Shown: piece after piece, positions 24,463 to 34,085 of the stretch
Position numbering within the stretch: the first letter of the stretch is position 1
How the letters are laid out: each line of letters begins with the position of its first letter
From: Pararhodobacter marinus
GTDB lineage: Bacteria; Pseudomonadota; Alphaproteobacteria; Rhodobacterales; Rhodobacteraceae
NCBI RefSeq assembly: GCF_003122215.1
Contig: NZ_QEYD01000012.1
Location: forward strand, 62,001 to 126,000
Length of the DNA: 64,000 nucleotides
Reading direction: 5' to 3'
The notes under the pieces: generated by a model
Databases searched by the model: none
Told to the model about the DNA's origin: nothing
The model's input: the letters and a program-made list of their open reading frames with translations, nothing else
Translations under genes and position numbers: made by a program

Positions 24463-25707
24463 TCAGTGCGCCACGCCCGCCGCGACGGATTCGTCGATGA
24501 AGCGGCCTTCGCGGAAACGGTACATGCTGAACGCGTCGGCAAGCCGGCTTTCGCCCTTGGCCATCAGTTCTGCCATCGCCCAGCCCGAGCCGGGGATCGC
24601 CTTGAACCCGCCGGTGCCCCAGCCGCAATTGATGAAGGTATTGCCCAGCGGCGTCTTCGAGATGATGGGCGAGCGGTCGCCGGTCATGTCGACGATCCCG
24701 CCCCATTGCCGCAGCATCTTCAGCCGCGACAGCATCGGGAAGGTCTCGACCAGCGCGCGCACGGTTTCCTCGATATGCATCCACGAGCCGCGCTGTGTGT
24801 AGTTGTTGAAATGGTCGGCGCCGCCGCCGATCACCATCTCGCCCTTGTCCGATTGCGACATGTAGCCATGCACGGTGTTGGCCATGACCACGACATCCAT
24901 GCAGGGCTTGATCGGCTCGGACACCATCGCCTGCAGCGCGACCGATTCCACCGGCAGACGGAACCCCGCCATGTCGGCCAGGTGGCCCGAATGACCGGCA
25001 ACGACGATGCCCAGCTTGTTGCAGCCGATCGTTCCCTTGGTCGTGGCGACCGCCGAAACCTGGCCGCCCACGCTTTCCACGCCGACGACTTCGCAGTTCT
25101 GGATGACATGCATGCCCATGTCCGAACAGGCGCGGGCATAGCCCCAGGCGACGGCGTCATGCCGCGCGGTGCCCGCGCGCGCCTGCCACAGAGCGCCCAG
25201 CACCGGATAGCGCGGACCCTCGATATTCATGATCGGCACAAGCCGCTTCACCTCGGCCGGACCGATGAAGCGCGTATCGACGCCCTGCAGCTTGTTGGCC
25301 ATCTCGGTGCGCTTGTAGCCGCGCACCTCGTGCTCGGTCTGCGCCAGCATCATCACGCCGCGCGGGCTGAACATGACGTTGTAGTTCAGGTCCTGGCTCA
25401 TCGTCTCGTAGAGCGAGCGGGCCTTTTCGTAGATCGCCGCCGACGGATCCTGCAGATAGTTCGAGCGGATGATCGTGGTGTTACGGCCGGTATTGCCGCC
25501 GCCCAGCCAGCCCTTCTCGATGATCGCGACATTGGTGATGCCGAAATTCTTGCCGAGGTAATAGGCCGTGGCCAGCCCGTGCCCGCCCGCACCGACGATC
25601 ACCACGTCGTAATGCGTCCGGGGTTCGGGCGAGGCCCAGGCTTTCGTCCAGCCGGTATGCTGGCGCATCGCTTCGCGGGCGATGGCGAAGGCCGAATAAC
25701 GTGTCAT
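24463..25707 (-). CDS. soxB: Sarcosine oxidase beta subunit
   Basis: This 414-residue flavoprotein has the FAD dinucleotide motif GAGGHG at 39-44 in YDVVIVGAGGHGLATAYYLG. H182 in TARHDAVAW aligns with the histidine that carries covalent FMN in SoxB. GGGADHFNNYTQ and the C-terminal GWGTGGFKAIPGSGWAMAEL are further family features. It oxidises sarcosine and forms the core of the tetramer with SoxA, SoxD and SoxG. It is the first gene of the operon and is divergent from ccmI. Confidence 0.94.
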   Translation of the reverse strand: MTRYSAFAIAREAMRQHTGWTKAWASPEPRTHYDVVIVGAGGHGLATAYYLGKNFGITNVAIIEKGWLGGGNTGRNTTIIRSNYLQDPSAAIYEKARSLYETMSQDLNYNVMFSPRGVMMLAQTEHEVRGYKRTEMANKLQGVDTRFIGPAEVKRLVPIMNIEGPRYPVLGALWQARAGTARHDAVAWGYARACSDMGMHVIQNCEVVGVESVGGQVSAVATTKGTIGCNKLGIVVAGHSGHLADMAGFRLPVESVALQAMVSEPIKPCMDVVVMANTVHGYMSQSDKGEMVIGGGADHFNNYTQRGSWMHIEETVRALVETFPMLSRLKMLRQWGGIVDMTGDRSPIISKTPLGNTFINCGWGTGGFKAIPGSGWAMAELMAKGESRLADAFSMYRFREGRFIDESVAAGVAH

Positions 25708-25971
25708 GAGCGCTCTCCCTCCTGGGCCGCGTATCCGTCAGGTCATGGATCGGCGCGAGCCTTACGCCTTGGCTGCAAGCGGCACAATGACGCCAAAACC
25801 GACATTCGCTCTGTCCTGTGCCAAACCGCCGCACATGCCGGGCGATTCCGCACCCTGTCCGCCCCGCCTGCGCCCCCGCCTGCGCCCTTTGTCGCGGCAC
25901 CGTGAACCCGGTTTCGCTTTTTTCCCGCGCGCCGAGCGGATAGACCGGACAGCGCGAAACAGGGGACGCGC

Positions 25972-27216
25972 ATGTTGAATTGGTGGTTTCTCGGTCCGGC
26001 GCTCGCGCTGACCGTCCTGATCCTGTCGCTGGTGGTGCTGGGCCTGCAGCGCGGCGCGCGGGTGCAGGCCTCCGAGCCCGGCGCGCGGCGCGAGATGCGC
26101 GTTTACCGCGACCAGCTCAAGGAGATCGAACGCGACGCCGCACGCGGCCTGATCGCCCCCGACGAGGCCGAGCGCCTGCGCGCCGAAACCGCGCGGCGCC
26201 TGCTTGATGCGGACAAGCGCGGCGCGTCCGAGCTGGGCGAATCGCCGCGCGCGATGAAAGCCGTCGCGCTGGGGCTGGTGATCCTGACCGGGTTGGGCGC
26301 GGTCGCGCTGTACGGCCGCGAGGGCGCGCCGGGCTATGCGGACATGCCGCTTGCCGACCGCTTCGCGCAGGCGCAGGACATGCGCGCGGCGCGCCCGTCG
26401 CAGGATGCGCTGGAAACGGCCTGGCAGAACGACCCCGAGCGCCCCGAAGCCGCGCCGGTCGAACAGCAATATCTGGACCTGATGGCGCAGCTGCGCGCCG
26501 CCCTGACCGAACGGCCCGACGATCCGCGCGGGCTGCGCCTGCTTGCCGTGAACGAAGGGAATATCGGCAATTACGCGGCCTCGGCCGATGCGTGGATGCG
26601 GCTCATCGACCTGCAGGGCGCCGAAACGAGCGTGGCCGACATGACCGCGCTGGCCGAGGCGATGATCATGGCCACCGGCGGCGTGGTCTCGCCCGAGGCC
26701 GAGCTGGTGCTCGAACGCGTCCTGCAGCGGGATGCGCAGAACGGCACCGCGCGCTATTACCTGGGCCTGATGTTCGCCCAGACCGGGCGCCCGGACCTGA
26801 CCTTCCGGCTGTGGCGCGGCCTGCTTGAGGACAGCGCGGCGGACGACCCCTGGGTACCCGCGATTCGCGGCACGATCGAGGAACTGGCCGGCATCGCCGG
26901 CGTGCGCTACACGCTGCCGCCGCAGACCGGCGGCGGGCGCGGACCCTCGGCCGCCGATATCGACGCCGCCGCCGAGATGACCGAGGCCCAGCGCCAGGAG
27001 ATGATCGGCGGCATGGTCGAGGGGCTGGCGCAACGGCTGGCCAGCCAGGGCGGCCCGGTCGAGGACTGGACGCGGCTCATTGGCGCGCTGGGTGTGCTGG
27101 GCCAGACCGACCGCGCCCGCGCAATCTGGTCCGAGGCAAGGCTGGTCTTTGCCGACGATGCCGGGGCGCTGGCACAGATCGACGCGGCCGGACAGGCACA
27201 GGGATTCGGCGAATGA
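25972..27216 (+). CDS. ccmI: c-type cytochrome biogenesis protein CcmI
   Basis: This 414-residue protein has two N-terminal transmembrane helices, WWFLGPALALTVLILSLVVL and, at about residue 93, KAVALGLVILTGLGAVALYG. A cytoplasmic helix contains MRVYRDQLKEIERDAARGL, the leucine-zipper-like CcmI signature. The C-terminal periplasmic part is TPR-like. CcmI holds apocytochrome c for haem ligation by CcmFH. Its stop overlaps ruvX by ATGA. Confidence 0.9.
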   Translation: MLNWWFLGPALALTVLILSLVVLGLQRGARVQASEPGARREMRVYRDQLKEIERDAARGLIAPDEAERLRAETARRLLDADKRGASELGESPRAMKAVALGLVILTGLGAVALYGREGAPGYADMPLADRFAQAQDMRAARPSQDALETAWQNDPERPEAAPVEQQYLDLMAQLRAALTERPDDPRGLRLLAVNEGNIGNYAASADAWMRLIDLQGAETSVADMTALAEAMIMATGGVVSPEAELVLERVLQRDAQNGTARYYLGLMFAQTGRPDLTFRLWRGLLEDSAADDPWVPAIRGTIEELAGIAGVRYTLPPQTGGGRGPSAADIDAAAEMTEAQRQEMIGGMVEGLAQRLASQGGPVEDWTRLIGALGVLGQTDRARAIWSEARLVFADDAGALAQIDAAGQAQGFGE

Positions 27217-27686
27217 GCGTTTACGACAGCCCCGACGACTTCTTCGCCGCCCTTGCCCCGCAAGGCCCGATCGCCGCGCTCGATCTGGGCACCAAGACGA
27301 TCGGCGTCGCGGTCTCGGACCTGCGGCGCACGGTCGCGACCCCGCTCGAGACGGTGAAGCGCAAGAAGTTCACCCTCGACGCCGCGCGGCTGATCGAGAT
27401 CGCCAGGGCGAGGCAGCTTTCGGGCTTCGTGCTGGGCCTGCCGCTGAACATGGACGGGACCGAGGGTCCGCGCTGCCAGTCGACCCGCGCCTTCGCGCGC
27501 AATTTCGCCACGCTGACCGACCTGCCCATCGGTTTCTGGGACGAACGCCTCTCCACCGTCGCCGCCGAACGCGCGCTTCTCGATTTCGACACGTCGCGCG
27601 CCAAGCGGGCGGCGGTGATCGACCATGTCGCCGCGGGCTTCATCTTGCAGGGCGTTCTGGACAGACTTGCCGTGATACGTCGCTAA
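27213..27686 (+). CDS. ruvX: Holliday junction resolvase-like RuvX (YqgF)
   Basis: This 157-residue RNase H-fold protein begins its core with IAALDLGTKTIGVAVSD, where the first catalytic Asp sits. GFVLGLPLNMDGTEGPRC and FWDERLSTVAAERAL carry the second acid and the conserved DERLST, and the final Asp is in KRAAVIDHVAAGFILQG. It is implicated in pre-16S rRNA 5'-end processing and in junction resolution. It is cotranscribed with ccmI through a 4-base overlap. Confidence 0.92.
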   Translation: MSVYDSPDDFFAALAPQGPIAALDLGTKTIGVAVSDLRRTVATPLETVKRKKFTLDAARLIEIARARQLSGFVLGLPLNMDGTEGPRCQSTRAFARNFATLTDLPIGFWDERLSTVAAERALLDFDTSRAKRAAVIDHVAAGFILQGVLDRLAVIRR

Positions 27687-27800
27687 CAGACTGTCTTGCC
27701 ACCGCTTGCCGGCTATCGTCGGGCGCAGGAATCACCCTTGCAAGCGGCGCGCCCCCCGATGAAAGACACCGTTCAGGACGTATCAAGCGACAGGATCTGG

Positions 27801-28013
27801 ATGCGCACGGAAATCGACAGCCCCTGCGTGAAAATCTGCGTGGTGCATCCCGGCGAGGGACTTTGCGTCGGCTGCCTGCGCACGCTCGACGAAATCGCCC
27901 GCTGGTCGTCGATGTCCGACGGGGAGCGCGCCGAGATCACCGCCGCCCTGCCCGCCCGCGCGCCGCGCCTGCGCGCCCGCCGGGGCGGTCGCGCCTCGCG
28001 TCTGAAGGACTGA
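27801..28013 (+). CDS. DUF1289 family protein
   Basis: This protein of about 70 residues has the DUF1289 cysteine pattern SPCVKICVVHPGEGLCVGC followed by RTLDEIARW, a small putative metal-binding domain. A Lys/Arg-rich tail follows. The start at ATG 27801 (AGGA upstream) gives the family length; an in-frame ATG at 27759 would add 14 residues. The function is unknown. It ends before a hairpin array and a convergent gene. Confidence 0.8.
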   Translation: MRTEIDSPCVKICVVHPGEGLCVGCLRTLDEIARWSSMSDGERAEITAALPARAPRLRARRGGRASRLKD

Positions 28014-28067
28014 TCCGGCAGGCCGGGCGAAAAGACATTGCGCCCCCGCAGGCTTGCCGCCGCCCCG

Positions 28068-28291
28068 TCTTTGTTCCCCAAATATCCTCGGGGGTGAGGC
28101 GCGTCAGCGCCGAGGGGGCAGACAGCCCCCTCGCTTCCTAAATGACTGGGGGCAGACAGCCCCCTCGCTTGTTAAATGACCCGGGGGCAGACAGCCCCTC
28201 GCTTCCCAAATGACCCGGGGGCAGAAAGCCCCCTCTCTTGATGAAGGGGCCGGGGCATAAAGCCCCCTGCCCCATCCGGGGCAGAGCCCCG
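28068..28291 (-). repeat. Repeat family copy 2 with a tandem array of G/C-run hairpins
   Basis: Read on the minus strand, the core CCGAGGATATTTGGGGAAC at about 28074-28092, continuing ACAAAGA to 28068, matches the other copies. On the plus strand it is followed by four near-identical 34-35-base units, each with GGGGGCAGACAGCCCCC (or GCAGAAAGC) and an AAATGAC spacer, starting at 28114, 28148, 28183 and 28217. Two degenerate hairpins follow at 28252-28266 and 28278-28290. The array fills the gap between convergent genes. Confidence 0.8.
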
Positions 28292-28292
28292 C

Positions 28293-30839
28293 TCAATAAG
28301 GCTCGATCAGCCGGTCCAGATAATCGCGCTCGTCTTCCGAGCGTTCGCGTTCGGCCAGTCGGCGGCGGATCTCGTCCATCAGCTCACGTGCCCGGGCGCG
28401 GGGGTTCTCGCCGGGCAGGGTCGAGCCCATCTCGCCCTGCTGCCCTTCGGATCCCAGCTCGCGGCCCAGCGGGTCGCGGCCGGTGCCCTGCCCCTCGGTC
28501 TGCTGTTCGCCTTCGCTGCCCTGCTGCTCGCGACGGTCGGCGGTCTGGGCGTCACGGAACTCGCGCAGACCCTCGCGCAGCGCATCCAGCGCCTCGGCCT
28601 GCCGTTCCAGAGCGCCGCGCATGTCGCCCTGTTCCAGCGCCTCGGCAGCGCGCTCCATCGCCCGGTTGGCCTCTTCCAGCGCGGTGAGACCGTTCTCGCC
28701 TTCCGCCGTGCCCTCGCCCGGCAGGTCCTCGAGCTGCTGATCGCGCAGCCGCTCGCGCAGCGCACGCTGGCGCTCGGCCAGCTCCTGAAGCGCCTGCTCG
28801 GTATCCTTGCCGATCTCGCCCGGCTGGCTGCCCTCGCCGTCCTGCTCGCCCTCGCCCGGTTGCGATTGCTGCCCGTCCTGACCCTCGTCGCCGAATTGCT
28901 CCTGCAACTGCTCGAAGGTTTCGTCCGCAAGGCTCTGCTGGTCGCCCAGCGTGTCGCCGAGCCCTTCCATCGCCTCGCCGCCGGGCATCGACTCGCCGCC
29001 CTCGCCACGCTGCATCTGCAGGTTGTCGAGAAGCGCGTTGAGCTGCGCCATCAGCTCCGCCGCCTCTTCCATGCGGCCTTCTTCCATCAGCTCCTGGATG
29101 CGGTCCATCATCTCCTGGATCTGGCTCTGGGTGACGGTCTGGCCCTCGTCCTCGCCGCCCATGTCGCGCTGGTCCCCCTGCTCGGGTTCCGCGTCGGGCA
29201 TCTGCTCGGCCAGCATTTCCATGTAGTCCCGCGTGGCCTCGCGCAGCTCGTCCATCAGCTCCTGGATCTCGGCCGGATCGGCGCCGCGCTCCATCGCTTC
29301 GTCCAGCCGGTCGCGGGCGCGTTGCAGGCGCTCGCGGGCATTGGCCAGCTCGCCCTCTTCGATCAGCAACGCCAGATCCCACAGGTCCTGCGCCAGTTCG
29401 TCGCGCGCCTCGGGCGTGAAGCTGTCATCGTCCAGCCGGGTCTCGATGAACGCCACCGCGCCGCGGATCATCGCCGGCGCGCCGCGAAACAGGAACGCGT
29501 TGTCCGAGCGGTGCAGCATCGCCCGCATCAGCATGGCCGAGCGGCGCGCGTTCTCGCGGCTCCACAGCAGGTCCCGGCGCAGTTCGATCAGCGCCCGCGC
29601 CGAGGGTTCAAAGAAACGCCGGCCGGGCAGCAGCGTGGTCGAAGGCGGGCTCTCGCCGGTCTGCCCGGCGGCATCCGTCGCGGTCAGGACCACGCGCACG
29701 GGCATGTTGGCCCAGGGGTGCAGCGACAGATCCTCGCGCAGGGTTTCGGTCACGCTGTCGCGCGCGCCGGACATCGGCATCGGCAGCGCCAGCCGCAAGG
29801 GATCGCGCGGCTCGGGATCGACCTGCAGGCCGTAGCGGCGGTCAAGCGCCGCCATGTCGAGCGTGATGACCGCCTCGCCCGATTGCACGCCGTAATCGTC
29901 GGTCGCGGTAAAGACCTGCTCGGCCACGCCGCCCCGGGCGCGGGTCATCGCGCCGTCGGCGGTGATCTGCGGCAGCGCATCGGCGGCAACGGCCACGTCC
30001 CAGGCGCGGCCATTCGGGCCGTCGATCTCGATCCGGCCCGAGCGGCGCGCGTCGAATTCCAGCGCCTGCCCGGACTCGTCCGCGCGCACGCCCTCGTCGA
30101 GCGACTGCTCCAGCGTCAGCGCGCCGGGCGCGCCGTAGAAGCGCAGCACGACGCGGCTGCCCTGTGGCACCTCGAAGCTGTCGCGCTCGATCTCGTTGAG
30201 ATACAGGCCCGGCCGGTCGGTATAGCCGGGCGGCATGATCCAGCCTTCCCAGCTGGGTCCAATCGCGGCCCCGGCGGCGCCGGGCATCCCGGCCAATGGC
30301 CCCTGCTGGCCCGGCACGGCGAACAGGATCGCCACGGCGGCGGCGGTCAGCGCGACAAGGCGCAGCGCATAGGGGTCACGCCGGGCAAGCTGCGGCTTCG
30401 GGCCGACGGCGCGGGCCCTGGCGGCCGCGGCGCTCATCCGGGCGCGATGCGCCTCCCAGATCGCGGCCGAGGCAGGATCGCCTGCATTGATCGCCTGATG
30501 GTCGGTCAGCGTGGCCAGAGGCCGGCCCGGTAGTGTCCGGTCGAGCCTTGCCACCGCCTCGGCCCAGGCAGGCCAGCGGAAGCGCCACAGCCCGATCCCC
30601 AGCGACACGAGGATCGCCAGCGCGAATCCGCCCGCCACCCAGAGCGCGGCATCGCCCGGCAGGCGCGTGTGCAGGTCGAAGGCCCAGAGCGCCGCAGCAA
30701 TCAGCGCCAGCGAGACGGGCAGCCAGAGCGCACGCGCGGCGCGTTCGGCCAGCATGGCGGCGCGCGTGGCCCTGAGGGCACGCGCGGCAGGATGAAGGGG
30801 GTCCGTGGGGACCGGCGTGAATCGTTTTTCTACAGCCAC
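28293..30839 (-). CDS. TIGR02302/DUF4175 family membrane protein
   Basis: This 848-residue protein starts from GTG 30839. Two N-terminal helices (LWLPVSLALIAAALWAFDL and LWVAGGFALAILVSLGIGL) and a third near residue 170 precede a large domain and a long Gln/Glu/Gly-rich coiled-coil-like C-terminus. GQTVTQSQIQEMMDRIQELM and AEELMAQL-type heptads are visible there. The architecture is that of TIGR02302, an alphaproteobacterial family of unknown function. It overlaps the lysA 3' end by 10 bases and is the last gene of the argH-lysA operon. Confidence 0.85.
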   Translation of the reverse strand: MAVEKRFTPVPTDPLHPAARALRATRAAMLAERAARALWLPVSLALIAAALWAFDLHTRLPGDAALWVAGGFALAILVSLGIGLWRFRWPAWAEAVARLDRTLPGRPLATLTDHQAINAGDPASAAIWEAHRARMSAAAARARAVGPKPQLARRDPYALRLVALTAAAVAILFAVPGQQGPLAGMPGAAGAAIGPSWEGWIMPPGYTDRPGLYLNEIERDSFEVPQGSRVVLRFYGAPGALTLEQSLDEGVRADESGQALEFDARRSGRIEIDGPNGRAWDVAVAADALPQITADGAMTRARGGVAEQVFTATDDYGVQSGEAVITLDMAALDRRYGLQVDPEPRDPLRLALPMPMSGARDSVTETLREDLSLHPWANMPVRVVLTATDAAGQTGESPPSTTLLPGRRFFEPSARALIELRRDLLWSRENARRSAMLMRAMLHRSDNAFLFRGAPAMIRGAVAFIETRLDDDSFTPEARDELAQDLWDLALLIEEGELANARERLQRARDRLDEAMERGADPAEIQELMDELREATRDYMEMLAEQMPDAEPEQGDQRDMGGEDEGQTVTQSQIQEMMDRIQELMEEGRMEEAAELMAQLNALLDNLQMQRGEGGESMPGGEAMEGLGDTLGDQQSLADETFEQLQEQFGDEGQDGQQSQPGEGEQDGEGSQPGEIGKDTEQALQELAERQRALRERLRDQQLEDLPGEGTAEGENGLTALEEANRAMERAAEALEQGDMRGALERQAEALDALREGLREFRDAQTADRREQQGSEGEQQTEGQGTGRDPLGRELGSEGQQGEMGSTLPGENPRARARELMDEIRRRLAERERSEDERDYLDRLIEPY

Positions 30840-32095
30840 GCCGGGATGCTATCGCGGGCGATCATCTCGTCATAGGTGGGGCGTTGCCGAATAACGGCGA
30901 AATGATCGCCCTGCACCAGAACCTCGGGCACCAGCAGCCGCGAGTTGTATTCCGACGCCATGACCGCGCCGTAAGCCCCGGCCGAGCGGAACGCCACCAG
31001 CTCACCCGCCTTCACCGGCGGCATCGCGCGCTGCTTGGCGAAGGTATCGCCCGATTCGCAGATCGGCCCGACCAGATCGACGGGCGAAAGCGGCACGCCC
31101 GGCTCGGCCTCGGTCACGGGCAGGATGTCGTGATGCGCGCCATACATGGCCGGGCGGATCAGGTCGTTCATCGCCGCGTCGACGATCAGGAACTCGCGCT
31201 CTTCGGCCTGTTTGCGGTAGATCACCTGCGTGACCAGCATCCCGGCATTGCCGGCGATCAGGCGACCGGGTTCGATCTCGATCTCGCAATCCAGATCGCC
31301 CAGCACGCGCTTGACCATCGCGCCGTAATCGGTGGGCAGCGGCGGCGCCTCGTTCGAGCGGGTATAGGGAATGCCCAGCCCGCCGCCCAGATCCAGCCGC
31401 GTGATCTGGTGGCCATCGGCGCGCAGCGCGCGGGTCAGCTCGGCCATCTTGGTATAGGCGGCTTCGAACGGGGCCAGATCGGTCAGCTGGCTGCCGATAT
31501 GCATGTCGATGCCGACGACCTTGATGCCGGGCAGTTTGGCCGCGCGGGCATAGATCTCGCGCGCGCGGCTGATCGGCACGCCGAACTTGTCTTCCTTGCG
31601 CCCGGTCGAGATTTTCTCATGCGTGCCGGCATCGACATCGGGATTGACGCGCAGGGTGATCGGCGCCTCGGCCCCCATCGACGCGGCGACTATCGACAGC
31701 GCCTCGAGCTCGGGCTCGCTTTCGACGTTGAATTGCCGGATCCCGCCGTCAAGCGCCATGCGCATCTCGGCAGGCGTCTTGCCCACGCCCGAGAACACGA
31801 TCCGCTCGCCCGGCACGCCCGCCGCCTTGGCGCGCAGGTATTCGCCGATGGACACGACATCCATGCCCGCGCCCAGATCGCCCAGAAGCTTCAGCACCGC
31901 GACATTGGAATTGGCCTTGACCGCGTAGCAGACAAGCGACGGCATCGGTTCCAGCGCTTCCTTGAACAGCGTGAAATGGCGCGTCAGCGTCGCGGCGGAA
32001 TAGCAATAAAACGGCGTGCCCACCGAAGTGGCAATGTCGGACATTGGCACGTCTTCGGCGTGCAATTGCCCGTCCTTGTAGAGAAAATGATCCAC
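30830..32095 (-). CDS. lysA: Diaminopimelate decarboxylase
   Basis: This 421-residue PLP enzyme of fold type III has the cofactor lysine in CYAVKANSNVAVL (about residue 60). GGGLGIPY is the phosphate loop and the CESGDTF motif holds the active-site Cys from the partner subunit. It decarboxylates meso-diaminopimelate to L-lysine in the cytosol, the last step of lysine synthesis. Gene order argH-lipoprotein-DUF2834-lysA indicates one operon for amino-acid synthesis. Confidence 0.94.
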   Translation of the reverse strand: MDHFLYKDGQLHAEDVPMSDIATSVGTPFYCYSAATLTRHFTLFKEALEPMPSLVCYAVKANSNVAVLKLLGDLGAGMDVVSIGEYLRAKAAGVPGERIVFSGVGKTPAEMRMALDGGIRQFNVESEPELEALSIVAASMGAEAPITLRVNPDVDAGTHEKISTGRKEDKFGVPISRAREIYARAAKLPGIKVVGIDMHIGSQLTDLAPFEAAYTKMAELTRALRADGHQITRLDLGGGLGIPYTRSNEAPPLPTDYGAMVKRVLGDLDCEIEIEPGRLIAGNAGMLVTQVIYRKQAEEREFLIVDAAMNDLIRPAMYGAHHDILPVTEAEPGVPLSPVDLVGPICESGDTFAKQRAMPPVKAGELVAFRSAGAYGAVMASEYNSRLLVPEVLVQGDHFAVIRQRPTYDEMIARDSIPAWL

Positions 32096-32132
32096 GATAA
32101 GTCCCGGATACGCGCGAGGCGCTGTCAGTTTT

Positions 32133-32444
32133 TCAAGATGTCCCGCGCGGGGCGCGCAGGAAGAGGTAAAGCGGGAAGCCGCAGCTCACGCCGATGCAGA
32201 AGGTCGCGGGGATCGCCAGAAGGCCCAACCAGCGCCCGGTGCGCGCGCATTCGACCAGCACCCAGATGGTCAGCGTGATCGCGGCGATGGTCAGGTCCCA
32301 GACCAGACCGGATGTCGCCGCATTGGCGTGCCACGCCTCGACCATGCCCATGATCGAAAAGCCGTTCGCGTCGAACCATGCCAGGAAATAGGCCATCGGA
32401 TGCACCGTGCCCCAGATCGCCAGCGCCAGCCAAAGAAACCGCAT
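32133..32444 (-). CDS. DUF2834 family small membrane protein
   Basis: This 103-residue protein has three hydrophobic helices, beginning MRFLWLALAIWGTVHPMAYF and ending LAIPATFCIGVSCGFPLYLF. WDLTIAAITLTIWV is the central helix with the DUF2834 acidic residue. The function is unknown. It is tightly packed, 9 bases after the lipoprotein gene and 37 bases before lysA. Confidence 0.78.
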   Translation of the reverse strand: MRFLWLALAIWGTVHPMAYFLAWFDANGFSIMGMVEAWHANAATSGLVWDLTIAAITLTIWVLVECARTGRWLGLLAIPATFCIGVSCGFPLYLFLRAPRGTS

Positions 32445-32453
32445 CCCGCCCCC

Positions 32454-32576
32454 TTACGGCGCCCCGCGCCAGAATTCCCGCAGGTCGACCCCGCCCTGTG
32501 CTTCCGGCGGATCGCCGGCGCCGCAGCCGGCCAGCAGGGCCAGCCCCGTCAGCGCGATCCAGACCAAGCGTTTCAT
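32454..32576 (-). CDS. Short LptM-like lipoprotein
   Basis: This 40-residue product starts [20 protein letters not shown], so the lipobox LLAGC places the acylated Cys at residue 18 and leaves a mature peptide of 23 residues ending [10 protein letters not shown]. Tiny lipoproteins of the LptM/YifL type assist LptD maturation in enterobacteria and are commonly found beside lysA. Assignment to that role is by size and position only. The ATG overlaps the argH stop (ATGA). It is easily missed because of its length. Confidence 0.75.
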   Translation of the reverse strand: MKRLVWIALTGLALLAGCGAGDPPEAQGGVDLREFWRGAP

Positions 32577-33973
32577 CCCAGGATCTCCTTCCAGCGGGCG
32601 ACCTGCGCGCGGACATTGTCTGGCGCCGTACCCCCATAGGAGACACGAGAGCGCACCGAGTTGTCGACCCCCAGCACGTCGTAAACCGCCGGCGTGATGC
32701 CGGGATGTTCCGATTGCATCTCGTCGAGCGTCAGATCCGGCAGGTCGCAGCCCTTCGCCTCGGCCCTGGCCACCAGCGAGCCGGTGACATGGTGCGCGTC
32801 GCGGAACGGCAGGTTCAGCTCGCGGACCAGCCAGTCGGCAAGATCGGTCGCGGTCGAGAAGCCCGAGGCCGCGGCGGCGGCCAGCGAGTCGCGGTTGGCG
32901 GTCATGTCCTTGACCATCCCCTCCATCGCGGCGAGGCCCAGCATGAGGTTGTCGGCAGCGTCGAAGACCTGTTCCTTGTCTTCCTGCATGTCCTTCGAAT
33001 AGGTCAGCGCCAGCCCCTTCATCACCGTGAACAAGGCCACCGTCGCCCCCAGGATGCGCGCCAGCTTGGCGCGGATCAGCTCGGCCGCGTCGGGGTTCTT
33101 CTTTTGCGGCATGATCGACGAGCCGGTGGTGAAGGCATCCGACAGCTTCACGAACCGGAACTGCGCCGAGGACCAGATCACCAGCTCTTCGGCAAAGCGC
33201 GACAGGTGCATCGCGCAGATCGACGCCGCGCCCAGGAATTCCAGTGCGAAATCGCGGTCCGACACGCTGTCGAGGCTGTTGGCCGTGGGCCGGTCGAAGC
33301 CCAGCGCCCGGGCCGTCGCGTGCCGGTCGATGGGGAACGAGGTCCCGGCCAGCGCGGCGGCGCCCAGCGGGCTTTCGTTCATGCGCTTGCGGGCGTCCTG
33401 GAAGCGCGACTTGTCGCGGCCCAGCATCTCGACATAGGCCAGCATGTGATGGCCCCAGGTCACCGGCTGCGCGGTCTGCAGATGGGTGAAGCCCGGCATG
33501 ACCCAGTCGGCCCCCGCTTCGGCCTGCGCAAGAAAGGCGCGCATCAGCTTGTCGATGCCCTCGATCGCCGCGTCCGCCTGATCGCGCACCCAGAGCCGGA
33601 AATCGACCGCCACCTGGTCGTTGCGCGAGCGCGCGGTATGCAGACGGCCCGCAGGCTCTCCGATGATCTGCTTGAGCCGCGCCTCGACATTCATGTGGAT
33701 GTCTTCCAGCGCGGTCGAGAACTGAAAGGTTCCGGCCTCGATCTCGGCCTTGACCTGCGCCAGCCCGGCGTCGATGGCCTGCTGGTCGGCCTCGGTGATG
33801 ATGCCCTGCGCGGCCAGCATGGCGGCATGGGCGCGCGAGCCCGCGATGTCCTGCGCGTAGAGCCGCTTGTCGAAGCCGATAGACGCGTTGATCGCTTCCA
33901 TGATCGCGTCCACACCGCCGGCGAACCGGCCGCCCCACATGCTGTTTGCCCCTGCTGACGTCGCGTCGGTCAT
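32573..33973 (-). CDS. argH: Argininosuccinate lyase
   Basis: This 466-residue member of the fumarase/aspartase superfamily carries the signature [12 protein letters not shown] and begins its domain [38 protein letters not shown] and [13 protein letters not shown]-like segments form the active site. It cleaves argininosuccinate to arginine and fumarate. It is the first gene of the leftward operon with the lipoprotein, DUF2834, lysA and TIGR02302 genes. Confidence 0.95.
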   Translation of the reverse strand: MTDATSAGANSMWGGRFAGGVDAIMEAINASIGFDKRLYAQDIAGSRAHAAMLAAQGIITEADQQAIDAGLAQVKAEIEAGTFQFSTALEDIHMNVEARLKQIIGEPAGRLHTARSRNDQVAVDFRLWVRDQADAAIEGIDKLMRAFLAQAEAGADWVMPGFTHLQTAQPVTWGHHMLAYVEMLGRDKSRFQDARKRMNESPLGAAALAGTSFPIDRHATARALGFDRPTANSLDSVSDRDFALEFLGAASICAMHLSRFAEELVIWSSAQFRFVKLSDAFTTGSSIMPQKKNPDAAELIRAKLARILGATVALFTVMKGLALTYSKDMQEDKEQVFDAADNLMLGLAAMEGMVKDMTANRDSLAAAAASGFSTATDLADWLVRELNLPFRDAHHVTGSLVARAEAKGCDLPDLTLDEMQSEHPGITPAVYDVLGVDNSVRSRVSYGGTAPDNVRAQVARWKEILG

Positions 33974-34085
33974 CGCTCACCCCTGTGTTTGCGGCGCCGG
34001 TATACGCCCCGCGACCGGACGGCGCAATCGGGGCGAAAGACCCGGCCCCAGCGGGTTCACCCCGTGTTAAGGCCCGCGCAGCAAG

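Noticed and set aside
28112-28291. Regular 34-35-base repeats resembling a CRISPR array
   Set aside because: The whole period is conserved, with no unique spacers. Each unit is a G/C-run hairpin, and there are no cas genes in the window.
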